From: Algibacter sp045066735
GTDB taxonomy: Bacteria; Bacteroidota; Bacteroidia; Flavobacteriales; Flavobacteriaceae
Direction: 5' to 3'
DNA: 64,000 nucleotides
Assembly: GCF_045066735.1 (NCBI RefSeq)
Contig: NZ_JBISHH010000025.1
Location: forward strand, 660,394 to 724,393
The notes below the pieces were generated by a model, which was given only the letters and a program-made list of their open reading frames with translations, was not told the DNA's origin and ran no database searches. Of the stretch, positions 1-7,852 are shown piece by piece (positions within the stretch are counted from its first letter, which is position 1; every line of letters begins with the position of its first letter). The position numbers and the translations under genes were made by a program.

Positions 1-1
1 G

Positions 2-724
2 ATGCGAAATAAAGGAGTGAAATTAAGGCGGTGCCTTTTGTTAAAGATTGTACTGTTTACTGTGCTTTGTGGTAATGTTAGTTTTGGACAATCTGGAGAT
101 AGTGATTGGGGGTCTTGGAATACTATTGGTTTAGAATATGAGTTAGATAAAAAATGGACATTTAGTTTAGAAGAGCAACTGCGATTAAAAGAGGATATAT
201 CTGTTGTCGATGAGTATTTTACACAGTTGAGTGCCGAATATAAATTTTTTAAAGGTTTTAAACTTGCAGGAGGCCTTCGATATATTCGTCAGAATGATAA
301 TCAAGGAAATATTCAGGGTTACGAAAATCATTTAAGGTATAATATCGATGTTACATATAAGCATGATATAAATAATTTTACTCTTGGTTACCGTTTACGC
401 TATCAAAATAAAAATGAATTAGGTGTTTCTACATCAGAGGGCGATTATGCCAATCAAAATATTCGGATAAAAGCATCCTTCGAATATAATATCAAAAACT
501 GGAAGTTGGATCCTAAGTTTTCTGCGGAGTTATTTAATCACTTTGAAAAGGAAGATGATAATGGTTTTAGTAAATACCGATTAACATTTGGAACCGATTA
601 TAAAATTAAAAAGTTTGGAAAAATTGGTGTTTTCTACCGTTTTGAAAAAGAGTTGAATGTAGACTTACCCGATGTTACCAATATTATAGGTTTAAAATAT
701 ATATACACAATAAAAAACAAATAA
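2..724 (+). CDS. DUF2490 outer-membrane beta-barrel protein
   Basis: A 240-residue protein with a signal peptide (basic start, hydrophobic segment, likely cut after SFGQ near residue 30). It is followed by alternating amphipathic strands rich in Tyr, Arg and Asn, and ends in a strand leading to the C-terminus (GLKYIYTIKNK). This pattern and the early DWGSW motif fit the DUF2490 family of predicted outer-membrane barrels, whose function is unknown. The ATG lies at the very edge of the window; a GTG at position 17 is an alternative start. It is 2 bases from the CotH-like gene and probably cotranscribed with it and with genes before the window. Confidence 0.8.
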   Translation: MRNKGVKLRRCLLLKIVLFTVLCGNVSFGQSGDSDWGSWNTIGLEYELDKKWTFSLEEQLRLKEDISVVDEYFTQLSAEYKFFKGFKLAGGLRYIRQNDNQGNIQGYENHLRYNIDVTYKHDINNFTLGYRLRYQNKNELGVSTSEGDYANQNIRIKASFEYNIKNWKLDPKFSAELFNHFEKEDDNGFSKYRLTFGTDYKIKKFGKIGVFYRFEKELNVDLPDVTNIIGLKYIYTIKNK

Positions 725-726
725 TT

Positions 727-2163
727 ATGAAGAGAGTTAATTTAAAAACAAAGACAACTATAGCTTTTTTGAGTATAATAACCATGGGGCTGTTTTTATG
801 TATAGGCTGCTCGAGTAAAGAGTCTATTGAGGATAGTGAAGGTGAAACTAGTGAATCTGAGACTGAAGTTGTAATCGATGATACAGATTTCGAAGCTACA
901 GATTGGACGGTCGATACACATTCAAAGGATGCTGACCCTAATTTCGATGAGGTGTTTGAGGATGATGCTGTAAAAAGAATAGATTTAGTAATCTCGGAAG
1001 ATAATTGGGGTGTTATGCTGGATGATATGGAAGATTTATATGGAACTTTTGGGCGTTCTAGAGGTAATAGTTTTTCAGATGAAGATCCTGTTTTTGTTCC
1101 AGCATCTGTATTTTATAATGGTATTGAATGGTACAAAGTAGGTGTTCGTTTTAAAGGAAATTCGAGCTTAGCGAGTTCTTGGGGCTCGGGTATTTTAAAA
1201 TTATCATTCAAGCTTGACTTTGATGAATTTGAAGATGATTACCCACAAATAAAGAACCAGCGTTTTTATGGCTTTAAGAAATTGAGTCTTAAAAATAATT
1301 ACCTAGATAAATCCATGTTACGCGAAAAAGTGGCTATAGATGTTTTTAGAAATGCGGGTTTAGTGGCGTCTCATGCTGCATTTTATAAGGTTTATGTAGA
1401 TCATGGAGATGGACCCGAGTATTTTGGTGCGTATACTATGGTTGAGGAGGTGGATGATACCGTTATCGATACGCAATACAGTGATAACGATGGGAATTTA
1501 TATAAGCCTGATGGTGATGCGGCAAGTTTTGCTAGCGGAAGTTATGATGAAGATGAGTATGTTAAAAAAACAAATGAAGATGAAGCTGATTTTTCTGATG
1601 TTGCAAATTTATTAGATGTCTTGCATGATAGTTCTAGAACTTCTGATGCTGCGGCGTGGAGAGCAAGTTTAGAATCTGTTTTTGATACCGATGTGTTTTT
1701 AAAATATTTAGCAGTAAATACCGTGATTCAAAACTGGGATACTTATGGTAGAATGACGCATAATTACTTTTTATACAATAATCCTGATACGGGTAAATTA
1801 AATTGGATTCCTTGGGATAATAATGAGGCGCTTCAAACAGGAAATCAAGGCGGAGCATACGCTTTAAATTTTCAAGGTTTAAGTTCGTCTTCATGGCCTT
1901 TAATAGGGTACTTGTATAACGATGAGGTTTATAAAGCGCAATATGATACTTATGTTCAAGAAGTTATTGATGGACCTTTTAATACGGCAACAATGCAGGC
2001 CCTGTATGATTCTTATGGTGTTTTGTTGGAAGAAGCTGCAACTTCAGAAGTAGATGGATACACTTTTTTGAATTCAACTTCAGATTTTCAGTCTGCAATA
2101 AATACATTAAAGAGCCATGTTGCGAGTAGAACTTCTGCAGCCAATAGCTATTTAAATAATTAG
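727..2163 (+). CDS. CotH-type protein kinase lipoprotein
   Basis: A 478-residue lipoprotein. The lipobox is GCSS near residue 28, followed by a long acidic linker rich in E, D and S, which suits surface display in Bacteroidota. The rest matches the CotH kinase family: a VRFKGNSS motif near residue 140, FKKLSLKNNYLDKSMLRE near 185, and the catalytic-like stretch NWDTYGRMTHNYFLY with Asp338. The metal-binding PWDNNEAL has Asp364. In Bacillus, CotH is an atypical kinase that phosphorylates spore-coat proteins. In Bacteroidota, CotH proteins often sit near polyphosphate (VTC) and DUF4956 genes, which could lie before this window. Substrate unknown. A strong terminator follows. Confidence 0.85.
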   Translation: MKRVNLKTKTTIAFLSIITMGLFLCIGCSSKESIEDSEGETSESETEVVIDDTDFEATDWTVDTHSKDADPNFDEVFEDDAVKRIDLVISEDNWGVMLDDMEDLYGTFGRSRGNSFSDEDPVFVPASVFYNGIEWYKVGVRFKGNSSLASSWGSGILKLSFKLDFDEFEDDYPQIKNQRFYGFKKLSLKNNYLDKSMLREKVAIDVFRNAGLVASHAAFYKVYVDHGDGPEYFGAYTMVEEVDDTVIDTQYSDNDGNLYKPDGDAASFASGSYDEDEYVKKTNEDEADFSDVANLLDVLHDSSRTSDAAAWRASLESVFDTDVFLKYLAVNTVIQNWDTYGRMTHNYFLYNNPDTGKLNWIPWDNNEALQTGNQGGAYALNFQGLSSSSWPLIGYLYNDEVYKAQYDTYVQEVIDGPFNTATMQALYDSYGVLLEEAATSEVDGYTFLNSTSDFQSAINTLKSHVASRTSAANSYLNN

Positions 2164-2185
2164 TAGTAAAAAGCTAAATGAAAAG

Positions 2186-2217
2186 CCTTAAAAACTCTGG
2201 GTTTTTAAGGTTTTTTT
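2186..2217 (+). terminator. Intrinsic terminator after the CotH-like gene
   Basis: A 9-bp stem (CCTTAAAAA with TTTTTAAGG) closes a 7-base loop and is followed by seven T residues. It separates the DUF2490-CotH pair from the YHYH-MORN-SCO genes. Confidence 0.85.
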
Positions 2218-2309
2218 GTTTTTTCTGAATAAAAAAATAATAATTACCGCAAGTTTATTTTAGAGATGGCATCTAAATAAATAGAATCAATTATAACAAA
2301 CTAGATAAA

Positions 2310-3077
2310 ATGAGTATAGAAATAAAGAAAATAGTTCCGTTTACAAATGTAATGAGTTTAATTTTTTTATCTGTATTTGCATGCAGTGGAAGTGATGATG
2401 GGGCTTCGGAAGAAGCAGAAGAAGGAGAAGCTGTAACAGAATTACATTTAGCTTACGCTGCTTTTGATACGGATGCAACAGATATTTATTTATCTTCTAA
2501 TGGTACAGAAGTAACTATTGAAACTACAGGTTTACCAAACCACGAAACAGTTTATTGGGGGGAAGGTAGCTCGTTGTATCTAGATGAGCCTACAGTTGCA
2601 ACAACACCATCAATTATGTCTAGTAATAATAATGCGGCTACTATTACTGTAGATGCTACGCCAAATCTAACAGGGAGCACAGTAAGCACACAGTTAAACA
2701 CGATTGGTATTGCGGTTAGTGGCGCTTCAATTTTTAACGATCAAGAAGGAGCTGGTGATTTGGATGAGGCAGCCGCAAGTTTAGATTGGACAGGTGCGCA
2801 CATTGGTCCAGGTGTATATCACTATCATTTGGAGCCAGTAGCGTTTTCAGATGATGATGAGAATTTAGTAGGTATCTTGTTGGATGGCGTTTTTCTTTAT
2901 GGAAGAAAATGTAACGCGACAGGAACTTATCCAACAGATTTGGATGCCTCTGGCGGACATACAACAACCACGCAATATACTGCTGGCGAAGAAGAGTATC
3001 ACTATCATATTATAAATGAAATATACTCAACAACAGGGTCTTATATTGCTTTTTCAGGTCCTTACCAAGGTTATTAA
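2310..3077 (+). CDS. YHYH-domain lipoprotein
   Basis: A 255-residue lipoprotein with CSGSDDG at the lipobox followed by a very acidic stretch, so probably exported to the surface. It carries the signature of the YHYH family twice: YHYH at residues 170-173 (GVYHYHLEP) and again at 230-233 (EEYHYHI). Between them is GILLDGVFLYGRKC. Such His/Tyr clusters suggest metal binding, but the biochemical role of the family is not established. It is 3 bases from the MORN-repeat gene, which is in turn followed by a SCO copper-type protein. This suggests a metal-related envelope function, as inference only. Confidence 0.82.
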   Translation: MSIEIKKIVPFTNVMSLIFLSVFACSGSDDGASEEAEEGEAVTELHLAYAAFDTDATDIYLSSNGTEVTIETTGLPNHETVYWGEGSSLYLDEPTVATTPSIMSSNNNAATITVDATPNLTGSTVSTQLNTIGIAVSGASIFNDQEGAGDLDEAAASLDWTGAHIGPGVYHYHLEPVAFSDDDENLVGILLDGVFLYGRKCNATGTYPTDLDASGGHTTTTQYTAGEEEYHYHIINEIYSTTGSYIAFSGPYQGY

Positions 3078-3080
3078 ATT

Positions 3081-3692
3081 ATGAAATTCATTAAGCTTCT
3101 TTTTTTGTTACTCTGTATTGCTGTCTGTGGTTGTGAACAAGTGAGTCATAATATTAAAGACCTTGATGGTTTTGATGACATTAAAAATATTGAAGTAGCG
3201 AAGTCCAGTCTTAAATTAGATGGTAATAAAGGTGTTTGGTATTACAATGAGAAGCCTTTTTCTGGTTATGCGGTATCCTACCATACTAATAATACTTTAA
3301 GAGAAAAGATTGGGTTTAGCAAGGGGAGAAAAGAAGGTGTCGCCCAAATTTGGTTTATAAATGGGGTTTTAAAGGTAGAGTCTCATTATAAGCAAAATAA
3401 GCTTGTAAGCTCTTATAAATCTTGGTGGGACAATGGTGTTTTATCTTCTGAAGTGACGTACATAAAAGGCAAAAAGCAGGGGGTCGAAAAAACATGGTAT
3501 AATACAGGAGTGCTTTCTAAAGAAAGAAACTTGGTTGGTGGTCAGGAAAATGGATTGCAGAAAGCTTGGTTAAAAAACGGCAAGTTGTATGTTAATTATG
3601 AAGCTAAAAATGGGCGAGCTTTTGGTATGCGTCGTGCAAATTCATGTTACAGGTTAGAAGATGAGGTTATAGTTTTAAAGAGAAAAAAATAA
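3081..3692 (+). CDS. YwqK/MORN-repeat lipoprotein
   Basis: A 203-residue predicted lipoprotein (VCGCEQ near residue 18). It contains four or five copies of a roughly 23-residue repeat of the form G-x-W-Y-x-N-G-x-L-x-x-E, for example KSWWDNGVLSSEV and KTWYNTGVLSKER. This is the MORN-like repeat of the YwqK family. Automatic pipelines call YwqK proteins antitoxins, but no toxin partner is visible here. The repeats form a beta-hairpin array that likely serves as a binding scaffold. The stop overlaps the ATG of the SCO gene (TAATG), implying translational coupling. Confidence 0.75.
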   Translation: MKFIKLLFLLLCIAVCGCEQVSHNIKDLDGFDDIKNIEVAKSSLKLDGNKGVWYYNEKPFSGYAVSYHTNNTLREKIGFSKGRKEGVAQIWFINGVLKVESHYKQNKLVSSYKSWWDNGVLSSEVTYIKGKKQGVEKTWYNTGVLSKERNLVGGQENGLQKAWLKNGKLYVNYEAKNGRAFGMRRANSCYRLEDEVIVLKRKK

Positions 3693-4360
3693 TGAAATAC
3701 ATTTATATATTTTTAGTACTTTCTTTTATTGGTTGTAAAAAAACAATAAAAAAGGAAAACATAAAAGTAGTCGAAACGAGTAGGGTCGATTATTTACCTT
3801 ATTATAGTGATGAGTCTTTTACGCCACATTGGTTAACTCCAAATACGGATGATGAGCGGAATTTTCATAAAATACCAGATTTTAATTTAACCAATCAATT
3901 AGGTGAAGCGGTAACTCAAAAAACTTTTAAAGATAAAATTTATATCACCGATTTCTTTTTTACGACTTGTCCTGGTATTTGTCCTAAAATGACTGGGAAT
4001 ATGTATAAAGTGCAAGAAGCTTTTATAAATGACAAGGATGTTCTATTGCTTTCACACTCGGTTATGCCGGCAACAGATTCTGTTCCTGTTTTAAAACAAT
4101 ATGCTGAGGATTATGAAGTGATTTCTGGTAAATGGCATTTAGTAACGGGTGATAAAAATGACATTTATAATTTAGGGCGTGAGCAATATTTTGTTGAAAA
4201 TGATTTGGGAGAAGAGAAGAGTATAGAAGATTTTTTACACACGGAAAATTTCTTATTAATAGATAAGAATAAACATATTAGAGGAATTTATAATGGTTTA
4301 AACCGGGCTTCTGTTGCTCAGTTAATTATCGATGTTAAAGCTTTAAAACAAGAAATATAA
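3692..4360 (+). CDS. SCO1/SenC family copper-type thioredoxin-fold lipoprotein
   Basis: A 222-residue lipoprotein (FIGCKK lipobox) with the SCO1/SenC core. The copper-binding CxxxC is CPGICPK (Cys93, Cys97), and the third ligand is a His in the FLHTENFLLID segment (His183). SCO proteins deliver copper to the CuA centre of cytochrome oxidase or act as periplasmic thiol oxidoreductases. No oxidase gene is adjacent. Its coupling to YHYH and MORN proteins suggests a special envelope role instead. It is the last gene before a terminator hairpin. Confidence 0.9.
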   Translation: MKYIYIFLVLSFIGCKKTIKKENIKVVETSRVDYLPYYSDESFTPHWLTPNTDDERNFHKIPDFNLTNQLGEAVTQKTFKDKIYITDFFFTTCPGICPKMTGNMYKVQEAFINDKDVLLLSHSVMPATDSVPVLKQYAEDYEVISGKWHLVTGDKNDIYNLGREQYFVENDLGEEKSIEDFLHTENFLLIDKNKHIRGIYNGLNRASVAQLIIDVKALKQEI

Positions 4361-4423
4361 GTATAGCTATTTGAGTCAGTCATATTATTAATAGTAGGTT
4401 AAATTTTGTTTAATAGCTCTAAA

Positions 4424-4452
4424 GGCTCCACGCGCAAAGGTGGAGTCTTTTT
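4424..4452 (+). terminator. Intrinsic terminator after the SCO gene
   Basis: An 8-bp stem (GGCTCCAC with GTGGAGTC, one G-T pair) closes an 8-base loop and is followed by TTTTTAATTTT. Confidence 0.8.
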
Positions 4453-4461
4453 AATTTTAAG

Positions 4462-4469
4462 TAAATTTG
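4462..4469 (+). promoter_or_regulatory. Bacteroidota -7 promoter element (TAAATTTG)
   Basis: TAAATTTG matches the TAnnTTTG consensus and ends 5 bases before the ATG at 4475. The transcript would be leaderless or nearly so. This supports the ATG over the upstream TTG at 4406, which lies before the terminator. Confidence 0.55.
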
Positions 4470-4474
4470 CACTT

Positions 4475-5536
4475 ATGAAAAAAATGTGTCTTGTTATTTT
4501 AGTGTTGCTTGGGATGTGTTCCTGCGGTAATCATTACCAGTTTCCAATACAACATATAAATTCGGTTGAGGTTATACACTTGTTAGAAGATTCGCTTTTA
4601 AACGTTAGAGCTTTAGAGGTTGTTAAGGAAACGAATGGGGCTTACTTTTTAGCGTCAAACGGAAAAGCGGGACATATTTATAGTAGTGATGATAAAAGTT
4701 TAAATGTTGTTTATCCAATTTCGATGGCTCCAGATTCTATAAAAAACAATTTTAGGTCGTTGGCTATAACTTCTAAAAATGGTTTTGGGTTGTCGATTGA
4801 AAGCCCGGCGAGATTGTATAAAATTAAAAACGATGAAAAGAAATTAGTTTATCAAGAAAACCATCCAAAAGTATTTTACGATGCACTAGATTTTTGGAAC
4901 GATCAAGAAGGGATTGCAATTGGAGATCCTACCGATAGTTGTTTAAGTATCATTATAACCAGAGATGGAGGAAATAGTTGGTCTAAAATTCCATGCGAAA
5001 ATTTACCAAACGCTAAAGTAGGTGAAGCTGCTTTTGCTGCAAGCGACACCAACATTGCTATTGTTGGTAAGCATACTTGGGTTGCAACAGGAGGGAAGTC
5101 GAGTAGAATATTGTATTCTCCGGATAAAGGAGAAACATGGCAAGCTTTTGAAACTCCTATTATACAAGGCACAGAAACTACGGGAATGTACTCAATAGAT
5201 TTTTATGATGCGCTAAATGGTTTTGCTATTGGTGGTGATTATACAGCGCCTGAAGCTAATGTTGCTAATAAAATTAAAACTTCCGATGGAGGTAAAACAT
5301 GGCGTGTTGTCGCTAGTGGGGAAAACCCAGGATATCGTAGTTGTGTGCAATATGTTCCGGCTTCAAACGGAAAAAAGTTAGTTGCAGTTGGTTTTAAAGG
5401 TGTAGATGTTTCTAATAATGCTGGAGATACTTGGCGGCATATTAGTGATGAAAGTTTTTATACGATACGTTTTATAAACGATTCTCTAGCTTATGCGGCT
5501 GGAGCAGGTAAAGTCTCTAAACTTCATTTTAATTAG
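4475..5536 (+). CDS. BNR/Ycf48-like beta-propeller lipoprotein
   Basis: Starting at the ATG at 4475 the protein is 353 residues with a lipobox MCSCGN. The mature part holds repeated Asp-box style motifs typical of BNR/sialidase-like propellers: TRDGGNSWSKI, SPDKGETWQAF, TSDGGKTWRVV and SNNAGDTWRHI, each with an S/T-x-D/N-x-G-x-T/S-W core. It resembles proteins annotated as oxidoreductases or photosystem II assembly factor-like (Ycf48). No catalytic residues are visible, so a periplasmic binding or scaffold role is more likely. It appears to be a single-gene unit with its own promoter. Confidence 0.8.
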   Translation: MKKMCLVILVLLGMCSCGNHYQFPIQHINSVEVIHLLEDSLLNVRALEVVKETNGAYFLASNGKAGHIYSSDDKSLNVVYPISMAPDSIKNNFRSLAITSKNGFGLSIESPARLYKIKNDEKKLVYQENHPKVFYDALDFWNDQEGIAIGDPTDSCLSIIITRDGGNSWSKIPCENLPNAKVGEAAFAASDTNIAIVGKHTWVATGGKSSRILYSPDKGETWQAFETPIIQGTETTGMYSIDFYDALNGFAIGGDYTAPEANVANKIKTSDGGKTWRVVASGENPGYRSCVQYVPASNGKKLVAVGFKGVDVSNNAGDTWRHISDESFYTIRFINDSLAYAAGAGKVSKLHFN

Positions 5537-5683
5537 TCGTAATTTCTTTATTTAATATTTATTTGTAGGAAAAATAATAATTTTATTTTATCTTGTGTCT
5601 TGTCAATTCCTGCGAATTTTGCTCTTGTTTTTTGCAATTCTGTAAAATTTCGATGTTTTTATTAAATTTTTCTTATTTTATTT

Positions 5684-5704
5684 ATAAACGTAAATAGTAC
5701 GTTA
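5684..5704 (+). promoter_or_regulatory. Upstream operator-like site O1
   Basis: The site reads ATAAACGT-AAAT-AGTACGTTA. Its core is an inverted repeat, AACGT-N7-ACGTT (5687-5703), with the two ACGT centres one helical turn apart. It is identical to O2 at 17 of 17 positions outside the 4-base centre and lies exactly 147 bp upstream of it. Confidence 0.65.
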
Positions 5705-5793
5705 AAGGTCTTGTTTTTAAAGGGTTTTGAGGTTTTTATGGCTTACGTTTTAGTGTAATACTCTGTTTAATAGAGTGTTGTTTTTATTTTTTA

Positions 5794-5826
5794 TTTGGAA
5801 ATATTAAATATAATTATATATATTTG
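5794..5826 (+). promoter_or_regulatory. Promoter of the polyol utilisation operon
   Basis: TTTG at 5794-5797, a 21-bp spacer, then TATATTTG at 5819-5826: a full match to the Bacteroidota housekeeping promoter. The predicted start point, about 5830-5834, falls inside operator-like site O2. Confidence 0.7.
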
Positions 5827-5830
5827 AAGA

Positions 5831-5851
5831 ATAAACGTCCAAAGTACGTTA
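5831..5851 (+). promoter_or_regulatory. Promoter-proximal operator-like site O2
   Basis: The site reads ATAAACGT-CCAA-AGTACGTTA, the same inverted repeat as O1. It begins 5 bases after the -7 element, so bound protein should block initiation. The 147-bp separation from O1 equals 14 turns at 10.5 bp, suitable for looping. Confidence 0.65.
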
Positions 5852-5878
5852 TAAAAAACTAAACTAAATATTGAAATT

Positions 5879-6727
5879 ATGAAACTACCACAACAAAGAA
5901 TTAGAAATAATTCTAATCTATCTTCTATTAAGGCTATTTTACTAGCTGTGCTTTTTTTAGGTTTTAACTCTGTACAAGGACAAGACGATTTAGTAAACGA
6001 TGATTATAAAGCTTTTACAGCTGGTGCTCATTTGAAAAATATGCACTTATGGCATGGGTTTGTTGTGCATCCAGGTGCTATGCTTGCTACTAATTTAGAA
6101 TTTAATTCAAGAGATGCTAAATTCACTTTTGGTGTTTGGGGCGGTGCGAGTTTAACAACAGTAGATGTTACAAATAAAATTACAGGTGAAAATGTTGGTG
6201 CTCACTATCAAGAATTTTCTATTTATACAAAATATCGTTTTTCTGATAAGTTCTTTATCGAAGCGGTTACTCACAATAACTACACAGGGGTTGAAGAACG
6301 TGGTGATGTGTTGCATTACTGGAGTTATGATAAAACACAAGGGTACAACTTTGTAGATCTTAACTTTGGTTACAATGTTACTCCAAACACGTTATTATAC
6401 TTTGCTACCATTCTTGGTGGAGGTTCTGGAGATTACGAAGTGCAAACAGATGGGGCTTTAGAAGACTCTTGGACACATTACTTTGAGGTGAGTAGTAAGG
6501 TTTGGGAAAAGGGAGATTCTAGTTTATCACTTTTCGCAGGAGGCGCATGGTCTTTTGTAACAGATAAAACTTTTTATACCGAAGGTGCTGGTAATTTAAT
6601 AAACGTAGGGGCAACCTTCAATAAAAATGTTAAATTAGGTACTTATAATTTACCAATTGGAGTAACTGCTATGTGGAATCCAGAAAAAGAGAAAACAGTA
6701 CTTCAAGTAGATTTTACAATATTTTAA
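5879..6727 (+). CDS. Putative outer-membrane beta-barrel protein of the polyol operon
   Basis: A 282-residue protein with a long n-region and a signal peptide ending VQGQ near residue 35. The rest alternates hydrophobic and polar residues with many aromatics and ends in a terminal Phe (LQVDFTIF), the classic last-strand signature for barrel assembly by Bam. No named family is recognised with confidence. As first gene of a sugar ABC importer operon it is likely a porin giving the polyol a path across the outer membrane, in place of a SusCD pair. That role is inferred from position. Confidence 0.7.
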   Translation: MKLPQQRIRNNSNLSSIKAILLAVLFLGFNSVQGQDDLVNDDYKAFTAGAHLKNMHLWHGFVVHPGAMLATNLEFNSRDAKFTFGVWGGASLTTVDVTNKITGENVGAHYQEFSIYTKYRFSDKFFIEAVTHNNYTGVEERGDVLHYWSYDKTQGYNFVDLNFGYNVTPNTLLYFATILGGGSGDYEVQTDGALEDSWTHYFEVSSKVWEKGDSSLSLFAGGAWSFVTDKTFYTEGAGNLINVGATFNKNVKLGTYNLPIGVTAMWNPEKEKTVLQVDFTIF

Positions 6728-6768
6728 TAACCAATAACTAAACAAAATAATTCTTTAAAACGTTCATT

Positions 6769-7833
6769 ATGAAAACAAAAAACAAAACTTCGGTTCTAAA
6801 GCAATGTTTAAAGCCATTAATGGTGCTTGCATTAATATTTAATTTATCTAGTTGTGTGGAACAAACTGGTTCTACAAGTGCTACCGTTAACTCTTCGGAA
6901 GATACGAGTGAAGCTTTTGCAAGTTCAGTAGATCTTACAGGAAAAAAAATAGGGTATTGTACACCTTCTTTAAATGCACCTTATTACCAAGCATTACTTC
7001 AAAGTATACAAGCTACAACAGAGAAAAATGGTATGGTGTTTTTATCTGCAGATGGTCAAGATGATATTAATAAACAGATTGCAGCAGTTGAAGATTTAAT
7101 TACTAAAGGTGTTGATGCTTTATTATTAAACCCAAAAGATCCGGATGCTTTAGTTGGTGTTACTAGAATGGCGAAAGCAGCTGGAATTCCTGTTTTTATT
7201 ATTGATAGTTCTATAGATTCTTCAGCAGATTATGTTACAACTATTCAGTCTAATAATTTAGCAAATGGAGAATTAGCTGGTGAGTGGTTAGTGAAAAAAA
7301 TGGGGAATACTAAAATGAATATCGCCTTATTAAGTGGTAACGCTGGTAACCCTGTTGGAAGAACTCGCAAGCAAGGTTTATTGCAAGGTATTACAGAAGA
7401 GCAATTAAGAACGCAAGGTAAAATAGATTTAAATGTAAAAACGCAAGCTTATACAGAGTGGTCTTACGCCGGTGGTTTAAAAGCTATGGAAGATATTTTA
7501 GTAGCTCACCCAGATATTAATGTAGTAATTACAGAATCTGATGTTTGTGTATTAGGAGCTATTAAAGCAATTGCTCAAGCTGGTAAAACAGACGATATTT
7601 TAATTGTTGCTGGTGCAGACGGACAAAAAGAAGCTATAAAATATATTATGGATACTGATTTTTATGGTTGTACTGCAATGAATAGCCCTGTGCAAATTGG
7701 TAAAAATGCTGTTCAATACGCCATTGAGTATATGAATGGAAAAAGAGATTTCCAAAAAACATCATTCACAGCGCCATTATTAATTACTAAAGAAAACGCT
7801 GCTAAGTACTACAATCCAAAAGCATTATTTTAA
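6769..7833 (+). CDS. RbsB-like sugar/polyol ABC transporter substrate-binding lipoprotein
   Basis: A 354-residue lipoprotein (LSSCVEQ lipobox near residue 29). From about residue 50 it has the type I periplasmic-binding fold of the RbsB family: GKKIGYCTPSLNAPYYQALL, then GVDALLLNPKDPDALV, PVFIIDSSIDSSADYVTTI and VVITESDVCVLGAIKAI. It would capture the sugar or polyol in the periplasm. It is followed after 19 bases by the cognate ATPase and then the permease. Mannitol is the most likely ligand given the dehydrogenase and fructokinase; ribose-type ligands are less likely because no ribokinase is present. Confidence 0.9.
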   Translation: MKTKNKTSVLKQCLKPLMVLALIFNLSSCVEQTGSTSATVNSSEDTSEAFASSVDLTGKKIGYCTPSLNAPYYQALLQSIQATTEKNGMVFLSADGQDDINKQIAAVEDLITKGVDALLLNPKDPDALVGVTRMAKAAGIPVFIIDSSIDSSADYVTTIQSNNLANGELAGEWLVKKMGNTKMNIALLSGNAGNPVGRTRKQGLLQGITEEQLRTQGKIDLNVKTQAYTEWSYAGGLKAMEDILVAHPDINVVITESDVCVLGAIKAIAQAGKTDDILIVAGADGQKEAIKYIMDTDFYGCTAMNSPVQIGKNAVQYAIEYMNGKRDFQKTSFTAPLLITKENAAKYYNPKALF

Positions 7834-7852
7834 TCTTTTAAAATTTATTGAT

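Larger units (their letters stand above)
5537..5878 (+). other. Regulatory intergenic region before the polyol operon
   Basis: This 342-bp AT-rich stretch has no convincing ORF. It contains two near-identical operator-like sites, a full promoter (listed separately), and a small ACTCT/AGAGT hairpin at about 5760-5776 followed by a T-rich run. That hairpin could end a short transcript from upstream. A lone ACGT half-site lies near 5745. Confidence 0.6.

Noticed and set aside
3081..3692. Toxin-antitoxin annotation of the YwqK/MORN protein
   Set aside because: No toxin gene is adjacent, the protein is a lipoprotein, and its neighbours are envelope proteins.
4406..4474. Upstream TTG start of the BNR propeller gene
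   Set aside because: It begins before the SCO terminator hairpin and would place 23 non-signal residues ahead of a proper lipoprotein signal. The ATG at 4475 follows a -7 promoter element.
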